A stretch of 31,895 nt of DNA. Origin: Candidatus Sigynarchaeota archaeon. GTDB taxonomy: Archaea > Asgardarchaeota > Jordarchaeia > Jordarchaeales > Jordarchaeaceae. The notes beneath the pieces are model-generated. The model was not told where the DNA came from, made no database searches, and was given only the letters and a program-made list of their open reading frames with translations. The stretch spans positions 1-31,895 of the forward strand of contig JAUQYY010000370.1 in NCBI GenBank assembly GCA_030587505.1, read 5' to 3'. Position 1 is the stretch's first letter. Each line of letters starts with the position of its first letter. The position numbers and the translations under genes are program-made. Shown piece after piece: positions 1 to 8,102 of this stretch.

Positions 1-198
1 CCCCACCTCCTCTCCCTTTACTCCTTCGGGGAAGCCGATGAAGTCCTCAACGATCTTCGTTCCGTACATGTTTACGGGTTTTCCACCCGCTTTATTGGCC
101 GCTTCTAAAACGAGTGTTTTTAGTTTCCTCCTTGCGGCGAAGGCCGCGGCTGAAAGGCCTGCGGGTCCTGCTCCAACAATAATTACGTCATAGTGCAT
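1..198 (-). CDS. FAD/NAD(P)-dependent oxidoreductase, N-terminal part (runs off the window)
   Basis: The first 66 residues of a flavoprotein are visible and the gene continues beyond base 1. The start MHYDVIIVGAGPAGLSAAAF is a Rossmann FAD-binding motif (GxGxxG), followed by an acidic residue after the second strand (LVLEA) and KAGGKPVNMYG. This is the pattern of thioredoxin-reductase-like and geranylgeranyl-reductase-like enzymes; the exact substrate cannot be told from this part. I chose the ATG at 198 because a GGAGAG ribosome site lies 7 bases before it. An in-frame ATG at 219 would add seven residues and has no such site. Confidence 0.75.
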   Translation of the reverse strand, partial: MHYDVIIVGAGPAGLSAAAFAARRKLKTLVLEAANKAGGKPVNMYGTKIVEDFIGFPEGVKGEEVG

Positions 199-318
199 TG
201 GCGATCTCTCCGAAGACATGGAATAGTAGGAAAATAGTAGGATAAGAAAGATAAAAGATTAACCTTAATAGAGTTTTGATGAAGGATTACGTTACGTTGT
301 TCTCGGAGTTGCTGGGAT

Positions 319-723
319 ATGGTTGTTGTAATCGCTATCGTGATTGTCAGGGATGCCGATGGGAGGGTGCTGCTTGTTAGGGAGAACGGCCTGTGGGCGA
401 TTCCTGGGGGCAGGGTGGAGGAGGGTGAGGGGGTTATGGAGGCTGCGGAGAGGGAGATCAGGGAGGAGACGGGGTACTCGGTGGCGATTGAGAACTTGGC
501 GAGAGTATACGAGTTAAAGTGGAGTGGCGATTATCACCTTTTCTTCGTGTTTAGAGGCAGAATTGTCAGGAGGGAGGGAGAGGGAGGTCTTGTCTTTAAA
601 TGGTTCAGCTTAGAAGAAATTAAGAAAGTGAACACATACCCAGAGACGTATCTTTTGCTCAAAAACTTAGACAAGAAAATCGAATTCGGTGCATCACGCG
701 GGGGGATACGCTTTTACCTCTAG
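319..723 (+). CDS. Nudix hydrolase
   Basis: A 134-residue protein with a complete Nudix box, G31-x5-E37-x7-R45E46-I-x-E49E50-x-G52. The paired acidic residues bind the metal that hydrolyses a nucleoside diphosphate linked to another group. A beta strand (VVVIAIVIVRDADGRVLLV) and WAIPGG precede the box, as in ADP-ribose or (d)NTP pyrophosphatases. The substrate cannot be assigned. The gene is alone: the flavoprotein upstream is divergent and meaB downstream has its own TATA box. A weak GGAG lies about 10 bases before the ATG. An out-of-frame ATG at 279 opens a short reading frame that looks protein-like at first, but it lies before the likely transcription start. Confidence 0.88.
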   Translation: MVVVIAIVIVRDADGRVLLVRENGLWAIPGGRVEEGEGVMEAAEREIREETGYSVAIENLARVYELKWSGDYHLFFVFRGRIVRREGEGGLVFKWFSLEEIKKVNTYPETYLLLKNLDKKIEFGASRGGIRFYL

Positions 724-792
724 ATTTTTCCAAGGGTTAACGCCTTTAAACACAAAGGTGGGAAAGGACCGAAGGTACGGGTTTGAGTAAAG

Positions 793-802
793 GATATATA
801 GG
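793..802 (+). promoter_or_regulatory. TATA box of the meaB-cobO operon
   Basis: GATATATAGG sits in an AT-rich gap. Transcription would start about 26 bases downstream, near 823, leaving a leader of about 60 bases before the meaB ATG. Confidence 0.5.
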
Positions 803-884
803 TAGGTAAACATCGCACTATTTGAACCCTTAAACTGGAGTACTAGCCAAAAAGGGTGTGAACGAAATCCTGGATGGTTAGACT

Positions 885-1859
885 ATGCGTAAGGAGGATA
901 ACATACAAGAACTAATATCGAGATTTAAGGAAAAGGATCGCATGGCACTAGCAAGGATTATCACCATCGTGGAGAACGAACCAGAAAAGGCCAAGGAGAT
1001 TTTCGACGCGTTGTACAAGAACACGGGAAACGCCTACATTATCGGAATTACGGGATCTCCGGGTAGCGGGAAGAGCACGCTGGTCTGCAAGCTGGCGCAA
1101 GAGATGAGAAGTAGGGGAAAGACGGTTGGCATAATTTCTATTGATCCCTCCAGCCCCTTCAGTGGTGGGGCTTTCCTGGGTGACAGGGTTAGGATGAAGG
1201 AAATTGTTTCCGACCCGGAGATATTCATCCGCAGTGTGGCGTCTAGAGGTGTATCGGGGGGACTCTCCAAAGCCACTTATGATATCGCCACGGTGCTTGA
1301 CGCGTTCGGCAAGGATTATATACTCATTGAAACTGTTGGAGCCGGGCAATCCGAGGTAGACGTTATCAAAATCGCGGACACCGTGGTCTGTGTGTTTATG
1401 CCCGGAGCGGGCGACTCGATTCAGGCTCAAAAAGCAGGAATCATAGAAATCGGAGACATACTGGTGGTGAACAAAGCGGACCTAGACGGGGACAAACTTG
1501 TACTGCAGTTGGAGCTGGCGCTCGACTCTTACACCAGACAAACGGGGTGGCGTCCACCGGTGCTCAGCACCATTGCCACCGACGGCGTGGGGATAAGCGA
1601 ACTGTTGGAGGCTATCGAAGAGCACAGGAGGCATGTTGAGCTTTCCGGTCTGCTTGAAGAGAGGCGGAGAAGCCATATCGAGGGAAAGATCAGAGAGATT
1701 GTGGAGCAACTGGTGCACGAGTACGTGTACAAATTCCTAGGCAAGAATAAGGAAATCGAAAAGCTGGTGGAAAAGGTTTACTCAAGGGAGGAGAATCTTT
1801 ACTCCGCCGCTGACAAGCTTCTAAAGCCTATAGCTAAAAAATTTGACGGTGTAGAGTGA
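885..1859 (+). CDS. meaB: MeaB/ArgK-family GTPase, methylmalonyl-CoA mutase chaperone
   Basis: A 324-residue G3E-type P-loop GTPase. The Walker A motif is GSPGSGKST (about residues 57-65). It is followed by GIISIDPSSPFSGGAFLGDR, which is diagnostic of MeaB, then ETVGAGQSE (switch II region) and NKAD for guanine recognition. The family gates adenosylcobalamin delivery to, and protects, methylmalonyl-CoA mutase and related acyl-CoA mutases. The next gene encodes the corrinoid adenosyltransferase and overlaps the stop codon, so cofactor synthesis and loading are co-expressed. No mutase subunit gene is visible in the window. An internal AAGGAGG at codons 2-4 is not followed by a usable start. Confidence 0.95.
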   Translation: MRKEDNIQELISRFKEKDRMALARIITIVENEPEKAKEIFDALYKNTGNAYIIGITGSPGSGKSTLVCKLAQEMRSRGKTVGIISIDPSSPFSGGAFLGDRVRMKEIVSDPEIFIRSVASRGVSGGLSKATYDIATVLDAFGKDYILIETVGAGQSEVDVIKIADTVVCVFMPGAGDSIQAQKAGIIEIGDILVVNKADLDGDKLVLQLELALDSYTRQTGWRPPVLSTIATDGVGISELLEAIEEHRRHVELSGLLEERRRSHIEGKIREIVEQLVHEYVYKFLGKNKEIEKLVEKVYSREENLYSAADKLLKPIAKKFDGVE

Positions 1860-2392
1860 TGCCCAGGCAGAGAATAAGCCAAGGAATTGTACAGGTCTAC
1901 TACGGGACAGGAAAGGGAAAAACCACGGCATCGCTGGGGCTCGCCTTCCGAGCCACGGGAAACGGGTTCAAGGTACACATGATCCAGTTCATGAAAGGAG
2001 AAGTAAAGTACGGAGAGATAAAAGCCGCGAAAAATAATCCGAACTTCACAATAACACAGTTTGGAAGACCAGAAATTATCGCGGAACCAGAAAAGATCGA
2101 CATAGAGCAGGCGGAGCAGGCGCTGGAACTGGCCAGAAAGACGATTGAAAGCGACGAGTACGACATACTCATCCTGGACGAGGTGGGCGTCGCAATCGAA
2201 ATGGGGTTAATCAACGTTAGAGAGGTTATTGAGCTTTTGGAAAACAAGCCTCCGCATCTGGAAATTGTACTCACCGGAAGATACATGCACCCTAAACTGC
2301 TTGAAATGGCGGATCTTGTAACTGAGATGAGGATGATTAAACACCCGTTTGTCACCAGGGGACTGCGGGCCCGAAAGGGAGTAGACTTCTGA
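1859..2392 (+). CDS. cobO: Cob(I)yrinic acid a,c-diamide adenosyltransferase (CobO/BtuR type)
   Basis: The 177-residue protein matches the CobA/CobO/BtuR family over its full length. It has VYYGTGKGKTTASLGLAFRA (P-loop in the reversed ATP orientation typical of the family), then VHMIQFMKGE, ILDEVGVAIEMG, VLTGRYMHPKLLEMADLVTEM, KHPF and a C-terminal GLRARKGVDF. It transfers the adenosyl group of ATP to the cobalt of reduced corrinoids. The ATG at 1859 overlaps the meaB stop codon by one base. A GTG at 1856 in the same frame adds one residue. It makes the coenzyme that the MeaB client mutase uses. Confidence 0.95.
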   Translation: MPRQRISQGIVQVYYGTGKGKTTASLGLAFRATGNGFKVHMIQFMKGEVKYGEIKAAKNNPNFTITQFGRPEIIAEPEKIDIEQAEQALELARKTIESDEYDILILDEVGVAIEMGLINVREVIELLENKPPHLEIVLTGRYMHPKLLEMADLVTEMRMIKHPFVTRGLRARKGVDF

Positions 2393-2692
2393 GACCACGG
2401 CGGAGAGTAATCCCTTTCTTCGCTTCACACATGGTGAAAGCTAGTCCACCGTCAGTTTGAGGACCTTTTCTGATGGAGGATAGCACGGGGTTACGATCCG
2501 CGTTTTCGAGCACCACCAATTCTCTGGATTCCTCAGCCTTTTCGAGTAGAGATTTAACCACTCTTAGGGATGTCAACCCACCCTTGGCTCCAGCCGGAAC
2601 GAGCAGAGGTTGAAGAAAACCTGTGCACGGGTTTACGGATTGTATTTCTTGGTTTCTTCCTTCAAGGTGGCGAGGAAAACAGGGTGATTCAA
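2352..2692 (-). pseudogene. Possible frameshifted remnant of a minus-strand gene
   Basis: The gap between cobO and the next gene looks protein-like on the minus strand, but in two frames. A first stretch (2692 to 2633) reads LNHPVFLATLKEETKKYNP and then stops. A second frame, open from about 2696 and overlapping it, reads on through LLVPAGAKGGLTSLRVVKSL and VVLENADRNPVLSSIRKG to 2352, running 41 bases into the end of cobO on the other strand. The codons resemble those of real neighbours (GAA, AAG, GTG, CTC). A TTG at 2576 could start an intact 74-residue version. I do not recognise the family. Alternatives are a small real gene from 2576, or chance. Confidence 0.3.
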
Positions 2693-2785
2693 GCCCTTAA
2701 CTTCTTCCGGAAAGAAGAAGGGAAACGCTTAAAGAAGGGAGGGATACTGTTATTTTTGAGTTGCCCTTAGTAGGATTTGAGACCC

Positions 2786-3310
2786 ATGGAGAATCTGCCA
2801 ATCTTGGAGAATGAGTGGTACATTCTTAACGAGATGCTCGGCGATCTCAAATCCAAGGGGATACACGTACCCGTCAGGGTCAACGAGGGTTTAAGGTTTA
2901 CACGTTTCATAATAACACACTACAAGGACACTAACAAAGAATCACACGCGCACCGGGATTATTTCATGGAGCTGGAAGCGACGCTAAACAGTGTGAAGAC
3001 CACTCTTTTCGCTCTAGCCCAAGAGGTGGGCGTGGACTACGTTGCTCAGTGGGAGAAAAAGATTGAGGAGGCTCGCCTGAAGCCGCCACCACGGCCCAGA
3101 AAAACCTTCGTTAAGGGTGTTCCAAGGGACAGGGGATTAGACCTCGTACGCATAAGATTCGACAGGAACATACCGGAATCGGAACTGGCACAGATAGCCC
3201 ACAGACACGAGGTGGACATAAGCAGTGAGGAAGAAGGGATAGTTGTCCTATCCGGTGCTAAGGAAAAAGTGAAAAGCGTGATTCGAGAAATTAGAGAAAA
3301 ATACTTCTAA
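2786..3310 (+). CDS. DUF2096-like archaeal protein
   Basis: A 174-residue soluble, highly charged protein. The N-terminal half is helical (MENLPILENEWYILNEMLGD). The C-terminal domain, from about residue 115, has RIRFDRNIPESELAQIAHRH and a final VVLSGAKEKVKSVIREIREKYF, with the strand/helix pattern of a small alpha-beta fold. Size and ending fit the archaeal family of unknown function DUF2096; this is recalled from memory and not searched. A TTG at 2777 would add three residues, but I prefer the ATG. No function can be given. Confidence 0.75.
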   Translation: MENLPILENEWYILNEMLGDLKSKGIHVPVRVNEGLRFTRFIITHYKDTNKESHAHRDYFMELEATLNSVKTTLFALAQEVGVDYVAQWEKKIEEARLKPPPRPRKTFVKGVPRDRGLDLVRIRFDRNIPESELAQIAHRHEVDISSEEEGIVVLSGAKEKVKSVIREIREKYF

Positions 3311-3324
3311 CCCTTTTTGGAGCT

Positions 3325-4140
3325 TCAGGCTAGTTCCCGCTCCAGTCGCATCTTTATTTTTTTGATCTCCTTCATGGCTTCGGATTCGGGAGCAAAGTCC
3401 ATAGGTGACGCGTCATTAAGGTCGGCCTTTATCACTTCTCGATCATAGGGAATTATTCCGATGAGTTCCAAGCCCAGCCCGCCGCTGGCCTTCCTTAGAA
3501 ATTGAGCCTCCTCGTCGTCGGAAACCTTGTTCGCAACCAGGAACAGCTTTTTGACACCCAGTCCCTCTGCGAGTTCCTTGATTCTCCGTGCCAGGTCTAG
3601 GGACCTCGCGCCGGGTTCTACAACGATTATCATAGCGTCTACAGCCTTCGCTGTGCCCCGCCCGAGGTGTTCTATTCCAGCCACCATGTCAAGAATAACT
3701 ATTTCGTCCCGCTTTAGCACCAAGTGGGCCAGTAGGGCTCTCACCAGTGCGTTACTCGGGCACATACAGCCTCCGCTCGGCTGCGTAATCGTACCCATTA
3801 CCAGGAGTTGAACACCGTCGGGTCCCGTGACTTTGAAGCGGTCGGGAATATCCGCTACCTTCGGGTTTAGTATGAAGACACCGCCGAGAGAACCCGGCCT
3901 TGCGCCCGTCCGTTCCTCTATGAGGTCACTCATCTCAGAGATCGGCGTCACGCCGTTCATGGTTTCGTGGGAAATCCCCAGCGCCTTGTAGAGGTTCATG
4001 CTGGGATCCGCATCTATTGCAAACACGCTTAGTCCCTCTCTTGCGAATAGGCGAGCCAGACTTCCAGCCACCGTCGTCTTGCCGACGCCACCCTTACCCG
4101 CAACAGCTATTTTGAGACCCAAGCTATAGCCTCCGAACAC
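3325..4140 (-). CDS. cooC: CooC-family nickel-insertion ATPase (MinD/ParA-like)
   Basis: The 271-residue protein has the deviant Walker A motif GKGGVGKTT, FAIDADPS at strand 2, and VILDMVAGIEHLGRG where CooC proteins carry the switch II/Walker B segment. It also has the GCMCPSN motif: the paired cysteines bind Ni or Zn at the dimer interface in CooC. The family matures the Ni-Fe-S cluster of carbon monoxide dehydrogenase. No CODH/ACS gene lies in the window. The start is a GTG with AAGGTGA before it. A TTG at 4122 preceded by GGAGG at an ideal distance is an alternative that would begin the protein nearer the P-loop, as is usual. A TATA-like TTATTAAAG lies upstream. Confidence 0.88.
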   Translation of the reverse strand: MFGGYSLGLKIAVAGKGGVGKTTVAGSLARLFAREGLSVFAIDADPSMNLYKALGISHETMNGVTPISEMSDLIEERTGARPGSLGGVFILNPKVADIPDRFKVTGPDGVQLLVMGTITQPSGGCMCPSNALVRALLAHLVLKRDEIVILDMVAGIEHLGRGTAKAVDAMIIVVEPGARSLDLARRIKELAEGLGVKKLFLVANKVSDDEEAQFLRKASGGLGLELIGIIPYDREVIKADLNDASPMDFAPESEAMKEIKKIKMRLERELA

Positions 4141-4292
4141 GATTCACCTTTGCTTTAACGAAATGTTAAGTGTTCTTTAATAACCTTTCTGAGAAATTTG
4201 AATCGAAGCCTCCCACCTTGGGGTTCAGTAAATTGTTTTAGGGGGGACAGAACTATAACTGTAATTGGTTTTGCGAAGCAAGTGGTGATCGC

Positions 4293-4745
4293 GTGAGTCA
4301 TAAGCATGGCTTTCTGAGCGGCGAGATTAGCTCCGGAGTCGAAGAAATTCTGGGCGAGGATTCGAGGGTAGCCAAACGCTTCAGGTTCACTCGGAAGGAG
4401 AGAGAAAACGCGGTGATCGTTACCACCAACATTTACCTACGGAAGAAGTCTCAGTTTCCCGAGTTTGTTTCCTATCTCACCGGCATCGTTAAATCAATAA
4501 TAGAGAACCACATAGGTCTTAACGGGGAGATAATAAGACTGGACGTTAGGGGAGGAGTGATTAGTGACAGGGGGGAAACTTGGTTCGAGGTAATCGGCGG
4601 CGTCGTGTTTGAGGTTTACTGCTTCACCTGCAGGTCGATAAGTTTCGTGAGGATTTTACACGAAAAACAGCTCTACGGAGAAAAAAATGAGTGGATAAGT
4701 TTAGACGTGGACGAGTATAGGGACTCGCAATGGTTCGAAGAGTGA
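4293..4745 (+). CDS. Protein of unknown function (150 aa)
   Basis: Not recognised. The GTG start follows a GGTGATC ribosome site. The protein is soluble, mixed alpha/beta, with strand-like stretches (NAVIVTTNIYL, IRLDVRGGVI, WFEVIGGVVFEVYCF) and two cysteines in a CFTC motif near residue 112. The C-terminus is strongly acidic. It stands alone between the divergent cooC and a convergent unknown gene. Codon use looks like its neighbours, so I take it as a real gene. Confidence 0.65.
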   Translation: MSHKHGFLSGEISSGVEEILGEDSRVAKRFRFTRKERENAVIVTTNIYLRKKSQFPEFVSYLTGIVKSIIENHIGLNGEIIRLDVRGGVISDRGETWFEVIGGVVFEVYCFTCRSISFVRILHEKQLYGEKNEWISLDVDEYRDSQWFEE

Positions 4746-4830
4746 CAGGTAACACAGGCCGAATCCACCATCGAACACGGTACTCTAAACACGGAGAGGA
4801 TCACGCTTCCTTTTGGGAAGATTATCGATC

Positions 4831-5760
4831 TTATGATTTGTTTTTCTGCGTCTTCTCCGGTTCGGGTTTGGCGAGTTCGTCTCCACCAAGCTCGAAGAAG
4901 AATATTCTTTCCGGTTTGAACTGCGGCTTCCCCTTAGCCTTTTCCACTTTTATTTGCCCCTTAATTAGCTCCAGGGTTCCCGTCATGGGATTCAGCAGGA
5001 ACTCTTTTTCGTTGACTTTTCCGTTGTCTGAGGGTATCTTCACATATATCAGCCCGTCCTCGAATTGCCACGCGAACGTTATCAGAGGCTTCCACTCCCC
5101 TTGGTTTCCCATCACGTACAGTTTCGGAGTAGCCTCAGGATTTTCACGTACATCCTCTATCAGTGAGCTTAGTTTCGAGAAGGTTTTCTCAGTTCCGTCG
5201 GGATAAGTGGTTTTGAAAGGCGGAATGTACTCTACTAGGAAAAAGTTTTGAGTCTCATCGATTATCGGGTAGGACAGGTTTGTGGCAGTAATCAGCGAGC
5301 CCTCCTGTTCCAGTTCAAAGTTTATGAAGAACGTTGTTTCAGCCACCTCGTACAGCGCGTCAACAAGTTTCCGAGCGTTAAAATTGATATTGTTCCAGCT
5401 GAGTCCGAGCTTGAAGGAGGGAGAAACTCCCAGCGCCTCGGCTTCAGATAAAGTTTGAAGAACCTCTTTCACGGGCTTGTTTTTGGAAACCGTCTTTTTG
5501 TAGAATTCCAGCAGTTTTTTCTCGTGCTCCTCGTCACAGTAGAGTTCAAGCATAACATCGAAACGTCTCAGATTCCCCCTTTTACCGCTCAGCATGTCTT
5601 GTATGTCACTCGCCTTCAATGTGTCTCTGAGCCTCTTCACCGCCCCGCTAGTGAGGGCAAGTTTTCTGTAAAGTTTTCTGTGCGCAGCGATTGTGTTGTA
5701 CAGGTAGTCGGAAATCGGGGGGCGGGTAGCCTCTATGTATAATCGTTGCATCTTTTCCAT
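4831..5760 (-). CDS. Protein of unknown function (309 aa)
   Basis: Not recognised. The ATG follows GGAGAAGATG, and a TATA-like element lies about 50 bases upstream. The N-terminal third is basic and helical (MEKMQRLYIEATRPPISDYL to SGKRGNLRRFDVMLELYC). The rest is rich in beta-strand stretches and aromatic residues (NFFLVEYIPPFKTTYPDG, WKPLITFAWQFEDGLIYV). The last 20 residues are a charged, proline-containing tail (KPEPEKTQKNKS). There is no signal peptide, membrane helix or metal motif. The gene is a single transcription unit. Confidence 0.7.
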   Translation of the reverse strand: MEKMQRLYIEATRPPISDYLYNTIAAHRKLYRKLALTSGAVKRLRDTLKASDIQDMLSGKRGNLRRFDVMLELYCDEEHEKKLLEFYKKTVSKNKPVKEVLQTLSEAEALGVSPSFKLGLSWNNINFNARKLVDALYEVAETTFFINFELEQEGSLITATNLSYPIIDETQNFFLVEYIPPFKTTYPDGTEKTFSKLSSLIEDVRENPEATPKLYVMGNQGEWKPLITFAWQFEDGLIYVKIPSDNGKVNEKEFLLNPMTGTLELIKGQIKVEKAKGKPQFKPERIFFFELGGDELAKPEPEKTQKNKS

Positions 5761-6108
5761 TTAATCATCTTCTCCGGGCAGATTCTTAAGTGAAAAACAT
5801 TTTGAATAATAATATGTGAATACACGTACAAAAGTATTCTTCTGAAAGCAGACATCTTGCCAGTTTGCAATAAACAGAAGAAATATAGGCATCCTCACAT
5901 ATTATTTATTAAGGTTCTCCTGAAAAAGCGCGTATCCCTCCCAGCGGGAAAAAGATTCGGCAACCAAAACCCTACCAAGCCGAACACGCGTACTTGGGAA
6001 AGCAAACCTCAATTTAACGTAACCCATGCACGCAATCTAGGCATCAAATTTCTGAGAAGACACCCGCGAGAAGAATATCCGCTTAAAAGATAGTGGAGCA
6101 AGCTTACG
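5761..6108 (+). other. Intergenic region with possible leader and small basic ORF
   Basis: This 348-base gap holds the minus-strand promoter of the 309-residue unknown near 5800-5830. On the plus strand it has a TATA-like element (TTATTTATTAAG, about 5900-5912) that could serve the zinc-ribbon gene at 6109. A 78-codon frame (TTG 5857 to 6093) ends in a basic, protein-like stretch (NLGIKFLRRHPREEYPLKR), but its only start lies before the TATA element and has no ribosome site. It may be a long leader, a degraded gene or chance. Confidence 0.3.
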
Positions 6109-6888
6109 ATGAGTTGTCCCCGATGCGGCGCCCCCGTGGCACCAGATGAGGAAGTTTGCCCTGAGTGCAACTACCGTATAGCCGAGGAAACCCTGGAAAG
6201 GCTACTCCCTCTACTCAAGAGACCTGAGAAGGAACCCATCAGCGCGATGCCATTTCCGATCAGAATAGCCAAAGCTATTATCGCTCCAAGCCAAGCTTTC
6301 CACGACATCTCACGCGCCCCCGATGCGATGGGTCCCCTCGTACTCTACACACTTAACGTCATCGCCCTCACACTCTACTATGCCGCTGGATGGAGCCATA
6401 TTTACCCTTACGGGGACTTTGGGATTCTCCGCGCCTTAGGCGACAGTGCCTTCCTCGGCAGATTAGCCTCAAACGCGATTTTCGTCCTCATCCAGTTTCT
6501 ATTTCTAGGCTTCATCTACTGGCTACCCTTCCGACTAGTTGGAAGAGGAGGTAGCTTTAAAACAGACCTATCCATAGTCGGCTACGCCTACACGCCGGTA
6601 CTTATAGGCAGAGCCATATCACTTCTGATGCTCTCAAAAAGCCTACCCACCGTAATCATCCCGGCGGAGGCCACCTTCTTCCAGGCGCAGATAGCTATAA
6701 CCATGGTCTTCATGTCCCCTGTTTGGAACACTGCGCTGGGCATAGAGATTGCCTCTTGGCTCTGGGCAGCGTTTCTCATAGCCCTAGGGATTAGACAGGT
6801 GAATGAGCTGTCAACATCCGCCGCGCTTGTTTCGTCGTATGTGATAATGCTGATCTTCCTAGCAATTTATGCGTCCGCTCTAATATAG
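6109..6888 (+). CDS. Zinc-ribbon plus Yip1-domain membrane protein
   Basis: The 259-residue protein starts with a four-cysteine zinc ribbon (CPRCGAP-x8-CPECNYR, residues 3-22). A linker rich in basic residues and the segment IAKAIIAPSQAFHDISRAPD, typical of archaeal Yip1-domain proteins, follow. Five or six hydrophobic helices come next, at about 81-98, 121-143, 160-178, 195-215, 222-236 and 242-259. Function is unknown. The domain suggests a role in membrane organisation, and the ribbon would face the cytoplasm. It is convergent with the ogg gene. Confidence 0.8.
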   Translation: MSCPRCGAPVAPDEEVCPECNYRIAEETLERLLPLLKRPEKEPISAMPFPIRIAKAIIAPSQAFHDISRAPDAMGPLVLYTLNVIALTLYYAAGWSHIYPYGDFGILRALGDSAFLGRLASNAIFVLIQFLFLGFIYWLPFRLVGRGGSFKTDLSIVGYAYTPVLIGRAISLLMLSKSLPTVIIPAEATFFQAQIAITMVFMSPVWNTALGIEIASWLWAAFLIALGIRQVNELSTSAALVSSYVIMLIFLAIYASALI

Positions 6889-6902
6889 AGCGTATCGAAG
6901 CC

Positions 6903-7556
6903 TCATTTCAGAATTTTCCCCGTCCTCATGAACCAGAGATACAGATCCAATTCTCCTAGGGACAGCCCAGTCCTCTCAGCCAGTCTCTCCAGCCTCTGTT
7001 CCAGCTCGAGATACTTTCTCCGAGTCAGTGTTCCTGGAACTTCGCTAATCAATCCGTACTCGTACATTACCCGAACCACGTGCCTATCAAGTATGGCAAC
7101 GTTCTTGTAACCTACGTTTCTCAAAAAGTGGCTAGCCTCCTTGTACCCCAAACCTTTAATCCGTTTAACCAGCCACTCTCTAGCCAATCGCTCATCCGAA
7201 AAACCCGTGACAATCTCCTTAATATTACCGAAAGCTCGCGCATCAACAATGAAGTGCGTTCTCTTCTCAGAGAACCGATGGCCCAGCTCCCTAAGCCTGC
7301 GGGAGAGTTCACCACGCGGCATACTCAAGAAGTCCTCACAGCTAAGGCTTCTCTGAATTTTTAGTCCGAGCTCGGCGCTCGAATAAGCGGTTAGAATACA
7401 GAAACAAAGCTCGGAGAACCATTCACAGCTATCCTTCTTGAGCAGCTCTTCAAATTCACCTATTCTCTCAGAAACCTCCATGCCCACCGGGCCGCTTCTC
7501 AGCCGGTTAATCTCTTTGGCCAACTCGTCTACTCCCAAACCACACACCGTATCCAA
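6903..7556 (-). CDS. ogg: Type-2 8-oxoguanine DNA glycosylase/AP lyase (Ogg2)
   Basis: The 217-residue protein removes 8-oxoguanine and nicks the abasic site. It shows the HhH-GPD signature of the archaeal Ogg2 family: KGLGYKEASHFLRNVGYKN followed by AILDRHVVRVM. The catalytic lysine is K139 and the assisting aspartate is D157; their 18-residue spacing equals that in the Methanocaldococcus enzyme. The C-terminal GELDLYLWFMRTGKILK, with the terminal lysine that reads 8-oxoG, is also typical. It lies 72 bases downstream of uL23 and may share its transcript. Confidence 0.95.
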   Translation of the reverse strand: MDTVCGLGVDELAKEINRLRSGPVGMEVSERIGEFEELLKKDSCEWFSELCFCILTAYSSAELGLKIQRSLSCEDFLSMPRGELSRRLRELGHRFSEKRTHFIVDARAFGNIKEIVTGFSDERLAREWLVKRIKGLGYKEASHFLRNVGYKNVAILDRHVVRVMYEYGLISEVPGTLTRRKYLELEQRLERLAERTGLSLGELDLYLWFMRTGKILK

Positions 7557-7628
7557 TACTAGAAAATAGGCGCTTACAAACAGAGAGAAAAAAAGTAGGC
7601 TCCACAGGAATGGATTGAGGGCCCCCTT

Positions 7629-7895
7629 TTAGAATACGCCAATCTCGGTTGCAACATCTATCGCGCTGTACTCCGGTGAGAGCTTAACATAGGCTTTCTT
7701 CTTACCTCCCGGAAGAATCAGGGTGTTTACTTTTTCGACTTTCACATCGTAGAGTTCCTCTACCGCCCTCTTTATGGTCGGCTTATTAGCCCTTCGATCG
7801 ACTAAGAAAACCAGTTTATTCTCAGACTCGATAAGCTCCAACGCTGATTCCGTGGTCACAGGCCGTATGATAACCTTGTAAGGATTGAACCCCAT
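7629..7895 (-). CDS. rpl23: Ribosomal protein uL23 (L23)
   Basis: The 88-residue archaeal L23 of the large subunit exit tunnel. It has IIRPVTTESALELIE at the start, then KLVFLVDRRANKPTIKRAVEELYDVKV, and a C-terminal KAYVKLSPEYSAIDVATEIG. A consistent ribosome site (TAGGAG) and its own TATA box lie upstream. In most archaea this gene sits in the order SPOUT methyltransferase-L3-L4-L23-L2. Here the methyltransferase is next to it, but L3, L4 and L2 are missing. Confidence 0.97.
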   Translation of the reverse strand: MGFNPYKVIIRPVTTESALELIESENKLVFLVDRRANKPTIKRAVEELYDVKVEKVNTLILPGGKKKAYVKLSPEYSAIDVATEIGVF

Positions 7896-7909
7896 CTGAC
7901 TTGTCTCCT

Positions 7910-7964
7910 ACAGTATCCTACTGTTTTGAGAATTACACCGCCCCTAATTAAATTTTCTTATAAA
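7910..7964 (-). promoter_or_regulatory. uL23 promoter and leader hairpin
   Basis: On the minus strand TTTATAAGA (7956-7964) is a good TATA box that predicts a start near 7934 and a 39-base leader. In that leader ACAGTA-GGA-TACTGT (7910-7924) is a perfect 6-bp inverted repeat just before the ribosome site. It could be a hairpin or a protein site controlling uL23 synthesis. The control role is inference. Confidence 0.5.
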
Positions 7965-8102
7965 CCAAGGCAACAAGTAAAAAGCCCACAAAAAAACACA
8001 ACCACCTTCTGCAATAGCTGAAAGAAACACCCAAACAGTGCGACCCTCTCATAAATCAGTAGGAAGCTACGCGACAGAAAAAACGAGGGACGCTCTGGGT
8101 CT

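Noticed and set aside
4730..5206. 158-codon plus-strand frame
   Set aside because: It runs antisense to the 309-residue gene, which has the better start, codons and composition.
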